A DNA stretch of 52,525 nt from CAZBWE01 sp964495465 (GTDB lineage: Bacteria; Planctomycetota; Phycisphaerae; Sedimentisphaerales; Anaerobacaceae). The position numbers and the translations under genes are program-made. The DNA is taken from assembly GCA_964495465.1 (NCBI GenBank), contig CAZBWE010000007.1, positions 1-52,525 of the forward strand, read 5' to 3'. The notes beneath the pieces were generated by a model that saw nothing but the letters and a program-made list of their open reading frames with translations, did no database searches and had not been told where the DNA came from. Of this stretch, positions 24,260 through 32,984 are shown in pieces (position 1 is the stretch's first letter; every line of letters begins with the position of its first letter).

Positions 24260-24994
24260 TTGACGGACATTGTTTCACAAATTAGCTCGAGTGTTGATGC
24301 GTTGACGCAGGAATTTGACATAATTACGCATAATCTGGCCAATGTCAATACAGCCGGGTATAAGCGGTTTTGCAACGCATTTTCGAGGGTTCTTGAGGCC
24401 CAGGGAACAGGGCAGCAAGTCTATTCTCCTGGGACAATCGAATTAAATTCGGCACTTGATTTTTCCCAGGGCAGTATCGTCGAGACAGGTCGGCCGCTGG
24501 ATTTTGCATTATATGGCAAAGGATTTTTTGTAATAAATACCACTGATGGTCCTCTATACAGCCGCAATGGGGCATTCAGTGTAAATCAAAATGGTTATAT
24601 AGTGGATTCCGAAGGCAGAATTGTAGAAGGTCAGGCCGGTCCAATTACGATACCGAGCAGCGTGGGGACAGCGGATATTAATGTTTCAAGCAATGGCAAC
24701 ATTACTACCGGCAACATAACTATAGGAGCATTTAGACTCGTTGATTTCCCGGAAGATGAAAAAAAGCTCGTGCCGGTCGGCCTGAACTGCTACCAGATGC
24801 CCGACCAGGATATAACGCCGGTTACAGCTGAAAATGTTGTTGTAAAACAGGGTTACCAGGAGGCATCTAACGTCGAGATTGTTGATGAGCTCGTCGATAT
24901 GATAATGGTAACACGGCTCTATGAAGCGAATATGAAGTTCATACAGGCCCAGAAGGAGACTTCCAGCAGTATTATAAGCGTGGCTATGGGTTAG
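24260..24994 (+). CDS. flgF: FlgF-type flagellar rod protein
   Basis: A 244-residue rod protein. The N-terminal coiled-coil segment is DALTQEFDIITHNLANVNTAGYKR and the C-terminal one is EASNVEIVDELVDMIMVTRLYEANMKF. The core has GKGFFVI and LYSRNGAFSVNQNGYIVDSEG. It precedes flgG, as usual for the proximal rod protein FlgF. The start is TTG at 24260: an in-frame stop lies at 24242, AAGGAG is 6-7 bases upstream, and no other start fits. Confidence 0.9.
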   Translation: MTDIVSQISSSVDALTQEFDIITHNLANVNTAGYKRFCNAFSRVLEAQGTGQQVYSPGTIELNSALDFSQGSIVETGRPLDFALYGKGFFVINTTDGPLYSRNGAFSVNQNGYIVDSEGRIVEGQAGPITIPSSVGTADINVSSNGNITTGNITIGAFRLVDFPEDEKKLVPVGLNCYQMPDQDITPVTAENVVVKQGYQEASNVEIVDELVDMIMVTRLYEANMKFIQAQKETSSSIISVAMG

Positions 24995-25023
24995 TAGATT
25001 TTTAAGTTAAGGAGAACAATGGT

Positions 25024-25806
25024 ATGTTACGAGCATTTTCTACTGCGGCGACCGGAATGACAGCCCAGCAAATGATGGTGGATACGATTGCCAACAATCT
25101 TGCTAATATTAACACCACCGGTTTCAAACGGAGCCAGATTAATTTCAATGATTTACTCTATATTAGTATGAAAGAGCCGGGCACTGAGGTTGCCTCCGGC
25201 ATAAATAGCCCCGGCGGCATAGAAATCGGAAGTGGAGTACGTGTTGTATCTACAACCAAGGTTTTTACTTCCGGTGAGCTTCAGAATACAGGTCGCTCTC
25301 TTGATGTAGCTATTAGCGGCGACGGATTCTTTCAGGTAACTTTGCCAAACGGGGACTTGATGTATACCCGTGACGGCTCGCTGCAGATAAACGCCAACGG
25401 TGAGCTGGTTACCGCCAATGGTTACACAATAGAGCCGTCAGTTACAATTCCGTCTGATGCGGTCTCAGTAAGCATAGAAAAAGATGGAGGTGTTAATGTC
25501 ACTGACTCTGCAGGAACATTGTCGGTTGTGGGAACTATTCAGCTGGCTCGATTTCAAAATCCTGCCGGTCTTTCCAGCGAAGGTGATAATTTGTATGCGG
25601 AAACCGCCGCAAGCGGCACGGCTATAACCGGCACACCGGGAGAAGATGCTTTCGGCACGGTTCAGAACGGATTTTTGGAAAAATCCAATGTTCAAATGGT
25701 AACCGAATTGGTCAATCTTATAACCGCCCAACGAGCATACGAGATAAACTCACGCGCCATAAAAGCGGGTGATGATATGCTGCATACCGCAAACAACATT
25801 GTGTAG
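25024..25806 (+). CDS. flgG: FlgG, distal rod protein
   Basis: A 260-residue protein of the normal length for FlgG. N-terminal AFSTAATGMTAQQMMVDTIANNLANINTTGFKR is followed by a rod core (ISGDGFFQVTLPNGDLMYTRDGS) and C-terminal EKSNVQMVTELVNLITAQRAYEINSRAI. It forms the distal rod through which the P and L rings run. AAGGAG precedes the ATG. The flgF-flgG-flgA order is common outside the enterics. Confidence 0.96.
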   Translation: MLRAFSTAATGMTAQQMMVDTIANNLANINTTGFKRSQINFNDLLYISMKEPGTEVASGINSPGGIEIGSGVRVVSTTKVFTSGELQNTGRSLDVAISGDGFFQVTLPNGDLMYTRDGSLQINANGELVTANGYTIEPSVTIPSDAVSVSIEKDGGVNVTDSAGTLSVVGTIQLARFQNPAGLSSEGDNLYAETAASGTAITGTPGEDAFGTVQNGFLEKSNVQMVTELVNLITAQRAYEINSRAIKAGDDMLHTANNIV

Positions 25807-25819
25807 GTTAGGAATTGTT

Positions 25820-26848
25820 ATGAACGTCCAAAAGAGTATAGAATCACCGGAGTATAAAGGCACAAGAATACTTTTTATTTGTGTGCTTTTAGTATGTATG
25901 TTTTTCTGCCGGGCAATTGCGGATACTAAATCTGTTGATTTTAAGCAGAACTCCGCTTTGCAAATTTATCTGCCGAGAGAGGTTGAAATCGATAGTAGCG
26001 CTGTCAGATTAGGCCAAGTCAGCATAATCCGAGGCAAAGATTCTCTTGTGGCTGAAGCAGGAGAAATTTCTTTAGGGCGAATTTCGATGCCGGGACAGAA
26101 GGTTGTTATTGACAGGTCCATAGTCCTAAGTAGATTGACTTGCAGCGGGATTCCGGCATCGAAAGTGAAATTCAGTGGTGCGGAAGAGATAACGGTAAAA
26201 CGGCAAGAGCAGGTTATTACGGGCGGTGAGTTTGTTGAGCTGGCAGGTGAATTTTTAAAAAAGAGCTTACCTGCCGATACTGTCTGTCAAATAGAACCTA
26301 TACAGACATCGAAGGATTTCATCATACCCAAACAGGGCGGAGATATGAAATTTATCCCACGTTTGGCCAAGAGCAGTTCGGCAAATCTGGCTAAAGTTCA
26401 GATTGTTGTATTTCAAGGCGACAAACAAATAGGAGTGAGCGAAATAACGTTTCGCTTAAAATTCAACTGTCGTGAGGCAGTCACATTGGTTAATATTCCG
26501 GCAGGTGTGGTTATCAGCCCTGAAAATACTGAGATAAAAAACACTGTTTCGGATTATCCCCAGGACGATGCGTGGAGGTCTCCGTATGGTCTTGTTGCTG
26601 CATGCCGGCTGCCGGCGAATACTGTACTTCGTCCACATATGGTGTCCCAGGCGAAACCTGAAGTTATTATCAAGCGAAATCAGAATATTATGATTCGCAT
26701 TGAAAGTGCAGGCCTGTTGGTAACGGCAATTGGAAAGGCAATACAGGATGGCAGGGCTGGCGAATATATAAAAGTGCGAAATACTGACTCACAGCGCATA
26801 ATTTTGGCCAGAGTTAATGAAGATGGAACTGTGGTGCCTGTATTCTGA
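25820..26848 (+). CDS. flgA: FlgA, P-ring assembly chaperone
   Basis: About 342 residues from the ATG at 25820 (MNVQKSIESPEY), which lies just after flgG. An earlier in-frame Met lies inside flgG. A hydrophobic signal segment (ILFICVLLVCMFFCRAIA) marks export. The C-terminal third is the SAF/FlgA domain (INIPAGVVISPEN, then LPANTVLRPHMV and IMIRIESAGLLVTAIGKAIQDGRAGEYIKVRN). It chaperones FlgI in the periplasm. The N-terminal half is longer than in enteric FlgA. Confidence 0.9.
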   Translation: MNVQKSIESPEYKGTRILFICVLLVCMFFCRAIADTKSVDFKQNSALQIYLPREVEIDSSAVRLGQVSIIRGKDSLVAEAGEISLGRISMPGQKVVIDRSIVLSRLTCSGIPASKVKFSGAEEITVKRQEQVITGGEFVELAGEFLKKSLPADTVCQIEPIQTSKDFIIPKQGGDMKFIPRLAKSSSANLAKVQIVVFQGDKQIGVSEITFRLKFNCREAVTLVNIPAGVVISPENTEIKNTVSDYPQDDAWRSPYGLVAACRLPANTVLRPHMVSQAKPEVIIKRNQNIMIRIESAGLLVTAIGKAIQDGRAGEYIKVRNTDSQRIILARVNEDGTVVPVF

Positions 26849-26859
26849 AAGGATAGATA

Positions 26860-27489
26860 GTGGCTAATAAAGTAATCTTAATATTCGTCTTAATGCTTTT
26901 AATTTTATGTGCGACCAATTGTTCGAAAGCAGGTTCTATCTGGGCCAAAAGAGATAAAAATATGAGGGATGTGTATGCCGACGATGTAGCGCGCCATATA
27001 GGTGATATTCTAACCGTCTTAATCAGCGAGGACAGCAAAGTTGACAACAAAGCAAAAAGAGACCTGAAAAAAGAGATTGACAAATCAACCTCTTTTAATG
27101 GTGAACTGGGTATCGGAACGCCAAATTATAACATTCTGCCCAGGATACCGGGTTTTACCATGTCAGCCGAATCGACGAATGAGTTGAAAAGCAAGGCTGA
27201 TTTTAAAGACGAACGCAGCTTTGTTGACCGGATTACTGTTGTTGTCATAGATGTGCTGCCTAACGGCAACCTTGTTGTTATGGGGATGCGCAACCGTAAC
27301 ATCGCAGGTGACATCCAGGTAATCGAGATAAGCGGAATAGTTCGGCCAAGTGATATTGGATCTGATAATACGATCAAGAGCGAACAGCTCGCGGACTTTC
27401 ACATCGTAACAAAAAATTCGGGTATCGCTGCACCGTATAACAGGCCGAATTGGCTGGGCAGGATATTTGACCTCTTCTGCCCATTTTAA
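26860..27489 (+). CDS. flgH: FlgH, L-ring lipoprotein
   Basis: A 209-residue protein. Start is GTG at 26860 with AAAGGA 6-9 bases before it. The signal ends in LCATNCSKAGS; the residue before the lipid-modified Cys is Asn rather than Gly/Ala/Ser, so lipidation may be inefficient. The L-ring family signatures SIWAKRDKNMRDVYADDVARHIGDILTVLI and the typical C-terminal half (PNGNLVVMGMRNRNIAGD, ISGIVRPSDI) are present. FlgH polymerises in the outer membrane around the rod, so an outer membrane must be present. Confidence 0.93.
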   Translation: MANKVILIFVLMLLILCATNCSKAGSIWAKRDKNMRDVYADDVARHIGDILTVLISEDSKVDNKAKRDLKKEIDKSTSFNGELGIGTPNYNILPRIPGFTMSAESTNELKSKADFKDERSFVDRITVVVIDVLPNGNLVVMGMRNRNIAGDIQVIEISGIVRPSDIGSDNTIKSEQLADFHIVTKNSGIAAPYNRPNWLGRIFDLFCPF

Positions 27490-27528
27490 GCGATTGGGTT
27501 ACTCACGGTTTTTTGAAGGTAACGGCTT

Positions 27529-28653
27529 ATGAACTTAAAAAAGAGCGTAAAAGTATTTGTTATTTTTCTGCTGACGACCTTTGCGGTTTTTGTTAATGCT
27601 GTTTATGGCGAGCGAATTAAAGATATTGTGGATATTCAGGGAGTTCGCAGTAACCCGATTCAGGGAGTAGGTTTGGTAATCGGCCTTTCCAGCACGGGGG
27701 ATAGTACAATCTTATCGCGGCAGATGCTGACGAGCATACTTCGCGATTCCGGCATAGTTCTCACTCCATCGGATTTATCCGGCGGCAATATTGCGGTGGT
27801 TATGGTTACTACGGAATTGGGGCCTTTCAACCGCCAGGGTTCACGAATTGATGTTGATGTTTCCACTATAGGAGATGCAAAGAGTCTTCAGGGCGGAATG
27901 CTTCTGCCGACGCCTTTGGAAGGTCTTGATGGTCAGGTATATGCAGTGGCCCAGGGTGGTGTATCGATTGGGGGCTGGGCAGCTACAGGCAGTAAGGCCT
28001 CGATAACTAAAAACCACCAGACAGTCGGACGGATTCCTGATGGTGCTATTGTCGAAAGAGAGGAAATAGCCACATTTGTTGAGTATGTCGGTGGAGAAGG
28101 AATTATCACATTTAACATCAGAAACAGTGATTTTTCAACTGCTCAGCGAATATGCGAGGCCATTAACCAAGTGTATCCGGACCGTGCCTTTGTTGTCGAT
28201 GCCGGAACCGTTAAGGTCAAAATCCCTGATGAAATTAACGAAACAGGCATAGTTGGATTTATCGATGATATTACCCGGCAGCAGGTCAGAATTGATGTCC
28301 CTGCGGTAGTTGTTGTTAATGAACGCACCGGAACCATTGTAGTTGGTGAGAATGTTGGTATATCAGCGGTGGCGATTTCTCAGGGAAGTCTCGTAGTAAA
28401 GATTAAAGAAACCGAAATCGTTTCCCAGCCAATTGCTCCTTTCTCTGATTCCGGCACAACAGAAAAAGTCCCGGATACGATAATTGGTGTCGAAGAAAAG
28501 GAAGGATATCTGATTCCTGTAACCAGGTCAGTTACTATTTCCGATCTGGCCAAAACCCTGAATGCAATAGGAGCAACACCGAGAGATATGATAGCAATAT
28601 TTAACGCCTTAAAAAAGGCCGGTGCCCTCCAGGCCAAATTGGTGATAATGTAA
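27529..28653 (+). CDS. flgI: FlgI, P-ring protein
   Basis: A 374-residue protein of normal length. A signal peptide (VKVFVIFLLTTFAVFVNAVYG) is followed by RIKDIVDIQGVRSNPIQGVGLVIGL and TSILRDSGIVLTPSDL, the FlgI signatures. The C-terminal IGATPRDMIAIFNALKKAGALQAKLVI is also typical. FlgI forms the periplasmic bushing around the rod and is secreted by Sec. It follows flgH directly. Confidence 0.97.
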   Translation: MNLKKSVKVFVIFLLTTFAVFVNAVYGERIKDIVDIQGVRSNPIQGVGLVIGLSSTGDSTILSRQMLTSILRDSGIVLTPSDLSGGNIAVVMVTTELGPFNRQGSRIDVDVSTIGDAKSLQGGMLLPTPLEGLDGQVYAVAQGGVSIGGWAATGSKASITKNHQTVGRIPDGAIVEREEIATFVEYVGGEGIITFNIRNSDFSTAQRICEAINQVYPDRAFVVDAGTVKVKIPDEINETGIVGFIDDITRQQVRIDVPAVVVVNERTGTIVVGENVGISAVAISQGSLVVKIKETEIVSQPIAPFSDSGTTEKVPDTIIGVEEKEGYLIPVTRSVTISDLAKTLNAIGATPRDMIAIFNALKKAGALQAKLVIM

Positions 28654-28665
28654 AAAACTGATTTT

Positions 28666-29010
28666 ATGGATAGTCCTGAATTAATGCTGGCTGAGACAAC
28701 CACCGCACCGATACAGCTGCGACAGCTGAGCAATATTGATAGCGCTTCGGAAGAGAAGAAAGAGCAAGTATCTAAGGATTTTGAATCGCTTTTGATAAAC
28801 AATTTGTTGAACGAGATGAAGAATACTATCGGCGACTGGGGATTTGAGCAGGATGGGCCTTGCAGACAGATTCAGGGAATCTTTTGGTTTTACCTGGCAC
28901 AAGAGCTTGCAAACAAAGGCGGCTTCGGACTGTGGAAGGACATATACCAATATTTGGAAAGTTCTGAGCAGATAACTCAAAAAGCGGGATTACTGGATAA
29001 AAGCGTATGA
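28666..29010 (+). CDS. flgJ: FlgJ N-terminal rod-binding domain protein
   Basis: A 114-residue protein equal to the N-terminal half of enteric FlgJ: the helix KDFESLLINNLLNEMKNT, then FWFYLAQELANKGGFGLWKDI. It lacks the C-terminal muramidase, as in many non-enteric bacteria, so peptidoglycan clearing for the rod must be done by another protein. It follows flgI by 12 bases and overlaps flgN by ATGA. Confidence 0.8.
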   Translation: MDSPELMLAETTTAPIQLRQLSNIDSASEEKKEQVSKDFESLLINNLLNEMKNTIGDWGFEQDGPCRQIQGIFWFYLAQELANKGGFGLWKDIYQYLESSEQITQKAGLLDKSV

Positions 29011-29528
29011 AGATAGCAGAGGCCGAAATAAAGGATAAAGTTGATGAGCTGCTGGCGGTTCTTGATAAAGACATCGAGCATATGCAGCAAGATGTGTCTT
29101 ATTTGAATGAGCTTCGCGGATTGGTTATTAAACGCGACGATGCTGCTTTAAGTAAATTGCTCGAGCGCATTCAGTCTGAAACGAACAGTTATAAAGAACA
29201 CCAGTTAAAACGTTGGTCGATACGAAAAGATTTGGCAGATATTTTTGATTGTGACTTTGAGCAGATGACGCTGTCTAATCTCGAAGCCCATCTGCCGGAA
29301 GGAGAGAGAAATCAGGTCATCATTAGGAAGACAAAGCTTAAGGAATTGGTTAAGGAACTCAAAAAAGAGCATATAAGTACCGCCTTGCTTTTGTCAGAGT
29401 GTGCCAGATTCAACAGTTTGCTCTTAAAGAGTATTTTAGGACTTGGTAAGTCTAAAACGGTTACATACACCAATAGTGGTGCGGCTAAGCAGCAGGGCGA
29501 GACGGCTTTTGTTAATTTACGATTTTGA
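29007..29528 (+). CDS. flgN: FlgN-like chaperone for hook-associated proteins
   Basis: A 173-residue, all-helical protein with no hydrophobic segment. The N-terminal part (VDELLAVLDKDIEHMQQDV, YLNELRGLVIKRDDAALSKLLERI) and the later LKELVKELKKEHISTALLLSECARFNSLLLKSIL match the helical hairpin pattern of FlgN, which escorts FlgK and FlgL to FlhA. The position directly before flgK-flgL supports this. Overlap with flgJ suggests translational coupling. Confidence 0.8.
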   Translation: MKIAEAEIKDKVDELLAVLDKDIEHMQQDVSYLNELRGLVIKRDDAALSKLLERIQSETNSYKEHQLKRWSIRKDLADIFDCDFEQMTLSNLEAHLPEGERNQVIIRKTKLKELVKELKKEHISTALLLSECARFNSLLLKSILGLGKSKTVTYTNSGAAKQQGETAFVNLRF

Positions 29529-29585
29529 AGCTTGACCAGTTTGGCTTTGGATTGATTCAGTCGGTGTAAAACAAAAGGATTAAAA

Positions 29586-31553
29586 ATGGAAGGTTATTCC
29601 ATAGGGCTTAGCGGCCTTGATGCTGCTCAGAGAGCGCTTGATATAATTGGCAATAATATCGCTAATGCAGCCACTGAGGGCTACCACCGCCAACGAATAG
29701 AGCTAACTCCTGCATACTCTTCACAGCAGGGTTCTGTGCTTATTGGAGGAGGCGTAGATATTGCCAACGTTACAAGAATAATCGACTCTCTTTTGGAGCA
29801 GGAGATTCTCAGGCAGCAGTCAACGTTAAGCCAGGTATCACGTGAGACCATGACGCTAAGCACAATTGAAACTGCGTTTGGAGAGCTTTCTTCCGGTAGC
29901 GGCCTGAGTGTAGCCATCGATGAATTCTTTAATGCATTGCAGGACCTGGCAGCTCATCCCGCGGAAGGCATCTGGCAAAATCAGGTTGTAAGCGCCGCTG
30001 AGACCCTGACCAATCAATTCAGAACATTAAGTGAGTTAATTACCACAATGGAGACACAGATTGGCTTGGAGGCTGATAACGCCATCGAACAAATTAATAC
30101 GGTATTGAATCAGATTGCGGCTCTTAACAACAATATAGAAAGGATAGAAGTAGTTGGTGGAGTAGCCAATAATTTGCGCGACCGGAGGGACCAGCTCATA
30201 AATGAGCTGTCGGAATTAATTAATGTAGAGACTCAGGAGGGGGAGTACGGAGTTGTTGATGTCAGCTTGGCCGGATTGCCGGGAGTAGTTGGTGCCAGAG
30301 CGACCGAACTGGAAGTAGGATTGAGAGAGCAGGACACACTGGGGATCTCGATTGCCGGCGCGCGTAATTATGATAATGATGTTCAAGGTGGCCTGCTTGG
30401 GGGTTTATTGGCGTTAAAAAACAGCATTTTATCGGAGATTCACAACGACCTTGATAGTCTGGCAAACGCAATTATTCAACAGGTGAATCAATATCATGTT
30501 CAGGGGGTGGGTTCTGCCGGCTCATTTACGCAGTTGAGCGGCTGGCGCATGGAAAGCGAGGATTTGGCAGATTTCGACACATCTGTAACCGATGGAACAA
30601 TATATATAAGGGTCACCGATACAAGCACAGGCCAGATAACTCGGCACGAAATTGATGTTGATGTGTCAACAGATTCCCTAACTACAATTGCTGCCGAGAT
30701 TTCAGCGAGAGACGGTTTGAACGCGACAGTTTCCGCTTTACGCATGAGTATATGGGCCGATGCAGGTTATCAATTTGACTTTCTTCCCTGTGTTTTACCT
30801 GAGCCGACTTGGAGTAATTTTACTGACCCCTCACCGCCAGACGTGTCTGTTTCAGGTATTTACACGGGAACTGAAAATCAAACTTTCACCTTCACTGTTA
30901 TAGGTAGCGGCACGGTAGGAGTCGACGATTTGCGGCTTGAGGTAACAAATGAAAACGATGAGGTTATCGCAAATTTGAATATCGGTGCAGGTTATGCAGC
31001 GGGAGATAAACTTGACGTAGGCAACGGAATTAAAATAGCTTTGGGTGTCGGTGATTTGAGTGCCGACGATGACGATAGTTTTGAAGTCGCCGCTTTTGCC
31101 AACAGTGATACTTCAGGCGTGCTGGCGGCAGTCGGAATTAACACTTTTTTCTCCGGCAGTAGCGCTGCGAATATGGCGGTTTGTTCCGATATATCTGCTA
31201 ATCCTGGTCGAATAGCAACTTCTCTGGGGCCGGATATGACGGACAACAACAATGCCTTGCGATTGGCAGAATTGAAAGACGAAGCCGTAAGCGGCCTGGG
31301 CGAAATGACGCCGGGACAGTTTTATCGCCGATTGGTTACGGATATCGGTCAACAGCTTTATATTAAGCAAATCCAACAGAACAATATTGAAGAGATAGTT
31401 CATAACCTTTCCAGCCAGCAAAGTGAGATAAGCGGCGTCGATATAAATGATGAAGCCGCGCAGATATTGATTTTTGAGCAGATGTTTCAGGCTATGGCTA
31501 AGTATTTGAATACCATTCAATCAATGATTTTGACTATTATGGAAGTAGTATAA
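29586..31553 (+). CDS. flgK: FlgK, hook-associated protein 1
   Basis: A 655-residue protein. N-terminal YSIGLSGLDAAQRALDIIGNNIANAATEGYHRQR and C-terminal SSQQSEISGVDINDEAAQILIFEQMFQAMAKYL are the D0/D1 regions of FlgK. Between them, residues about 325-388 contain a module related to those in FlgE and FliD of this window (LADFDTS, LTTIAAEIS). Residues about 425-520 hold an additional beta-rich region (FTVIGSGTVGVDD). It joins hook and filament. AAAGGA lies before the ATG. Confidence 0.95.
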   Translation: MEGYSIGLSGLDAAQRALDIIGNNIANAATEGYHRQRIELTPAYSSQQGSVLIGGGVDIANVTRIIDSLLEQEILRQQSTLSQVSRETMTLSTIETAFGELSSGSGLSVAIDEFFNALQDLAAHPAEGIWQNQVVSAAETLTNQFRTLSELITTMETQIGLEADNAIEQINTVLNQIAALNNNIERIEVVGGVANNLRDRRDQLINELSELINVETQEGEYGVVDVSLAGLPGVVGARATELEVGLREQDTLGISIAGARNYDNDVQGGLLGGLLALKNSILSEIHNDLDSLANAIIQQVNQYHVQGVGSAGSFTQLSGWRMESEDLADFDTSVTDGTIYIRVTDTSTGQITRHEIDVDVSTDSLTTIAAEISARDGLNATVSALRMSIWADAGYQFDFLPCVLPEPTWSNFTDPSPPDVSVSGIYTGTENQTFTFTVIGSGTVGVDDLRLEVTNENDEVIANLNIGAGYAAGDKLDVGNGIKIALGVGDLSADDDDSFEVAAFANSDTSGVLAAVGINTFFSGSSAANMAVCSDISANPGRIATSLGPDMTDNNNALRLAELKDEAVSGLGEMTPGQFYRRLVTDIGQQLYIKQIQQNNIEEIVHNLSSQQSEISGVDINDEAAQILIFEQMFQAMAKYLNTIQSMILTIMEVV

Positions 31554-31589
31554 ACAGCCATACAGTTGATATTTATTTGTGGGATTGTA

Positions 31590-32777
31590 ATGAGTGGGTC
31601 GCTGAATAACATTTATAATAATGTCAATTATGCATTGCATTTGCACACTGAGGCCTTGGCTCGCTTGCAGGAACAGGCATCCACTGGTTCTCGTATAAAC
31701 AGGGTATCTGACGAACCTTCATCTGCATATCAGGTCTTGGGGTTTAACGCTCAGCAAAGCTCTTTGGATAATTATCTGGACAACTTATCGAGCGTTATGA
31801 CAACTCTCGAGTTTTCATCCACGATTTTTGGGGATATGCTGTCAGTCCTGTCGGAGACCAAAACGCAACTGACTCAAATTGCCAGTGGAGTCTATGACGA
31901 GGCTGGGCGACAGCGAGTCGCAGGGATAATCAACGATGCTCTTGAGCAAATAGTTCTTTTGGCTAACACCGAGAATACGGACCAGTATCTATTTGGAGGA
32001 AGTAATACGTCGTCGGCTCCTTATGTTGTGGAGCGGACTGATGGGGAAATCACGAGTGTAACTTATCAGGGAAGTTCTGATGGAAGAAATATAGAAGTAG
32101 CATCTAATGTTCAGGTCTGTGCTTTTTATGCAGGTGACAGTATTTTTTGTTCCGATGATAGAAGTACTCCTGTTTTTCTGGGTGACACCGGTGCCAAGGC
32201 CGGCACTGGAACATCGAACGTAACGGGCGATGTTTGGCTGACAGTAATACGCGAGGGCTCTAATTATAAATTATCCATCGATGACGGAGCGAGCTATGTT
32301 CCTGTCCCGGATGATGGGGATACAAATCTGGCTGTAACGGATTCAAGAACCGGAAAAGTGCTGTATGTTGATACTACGGAATTGAGCGATACGGGGGTCG
32401 CGCTTGTGCGTGTGCCGGGGACTTACGATATATTCAACGCTCTTATAACAATCCGGGACATATTGGAAAATGAGAAAGAGCTTTCAAATGAACAGCTGCA
32501 GGAGCTGCTGTTAAGCTCGTTAGACTCGCTGGATGAAGCAATGAATCTTTTGGCTGGAAATCAGAGCTGTCTCGGGGCAAAAGTCAACTTCCTGTATAAC
32601 CTTCAGGATACACTTACGAACCTGAAATATAACGCAGAAGATGAAGTAACTCGTCTGCAGCAAGCGGACATTACCCAGGTTGCCATAGACCTGTCGCGTT
32701 ATGAGGTTCTATACCAGATGTCGTTATCGATGGCTGCAAGACTTTTGTCAATGTCGCTGCTGGATTTCATCGATTAA
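31590..32777 (+). CDS. flgL: FlgL, hook-associated protein 3
   Basis: About 395 residues from the ATG at 31590; an earlier TTG at 31566 is less likely. The N-terminal NIYNNVNYALHLHTEALARLQEQASTGSRINRVSDEPSS corresponds to the flagellin/FlgL N-terminal helix. The C-terminal LQQADITQVAIDLSRYEVLYQMSLSMAARLLSMSLLDFI is the matching C-terminal helix. The centre holds a variable beta domain. FlgL is the second adaptor between hook and filament. The gene ends the operon; fliW, csrA or flagellin genes do not follow. Confidence 0.93.
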   Translation: MSGSLNNIYNNVNYALHLHTEALARLQEQASTGSRINRVSDEPSSAYQVLGFNAQQSSLDNYLDNLSSVMTTLEFSSTIFGDMLSVLSETKTQLTQIASGVYDEAGRQRVAGIINDALEQIVLLANTENTDQYLFGGSNTSSAPYVVERTDGEITSVTYQGSSDGRNIEVASNVQVCAFYAGDSIFCSDDRSTPVFLGDTGAKAGTGTSNVTGDVWLTVIREGSNYKLSIDDGASYVPVPDDGDTNLAVTDSRTGKVLYVDTTELSDTGVALVRVPGTYDIFNALITIRDILENEKELSNEQLQELLLSSLDSLDEAMNLLAGNQSCLGAKVNFLYNLQDTLTNLKYNAEDEVTRLQQADITQVAIDLSRYEVLYQMSLSMAARLLSMSLLDFID

Positions 32778-32900
32778 CTGTTTGGCGAGGATATCTAAAG
32801 TTGTGGGAAAATGGCTATTTGAGCGACATAAATGTTTGATTTTTATACGAATTTTCGGGCCAACACTGCGAAATCGCAGGTATATATTGGCATAGTCAAA

Positions 32901-32916
32901 CGGCACGAGATTTGCA
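32901..32916 (+). promoter_or_regulatory. Sigma-54-type promoter before the glycosylation cluster
   Basis: CGGCACG-AGAT-TTGCA keeps the invariant GG and GC with exactly 10 bases between them. Only the first T of TGGCAC is changed to C. Predicted start of transcription is near 32927, about 58 bases before the first gene. It lies in the gap of just over 200 bases after flgL. Confidence 0.75.
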
Positions 32917-32984
32917 CCTATCTTTTTTGGCCTGTGTCTATCAGGTCGCCGGTTTAGGAATTACAAATAAGCTAAAGGGTAATA

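Noticed and set aside
28898..28914. TGGCAC followed by TTGCA inside flgJ
   Set aside because: The gap is one base too long for sigma-54 and it lies within coding sequence.
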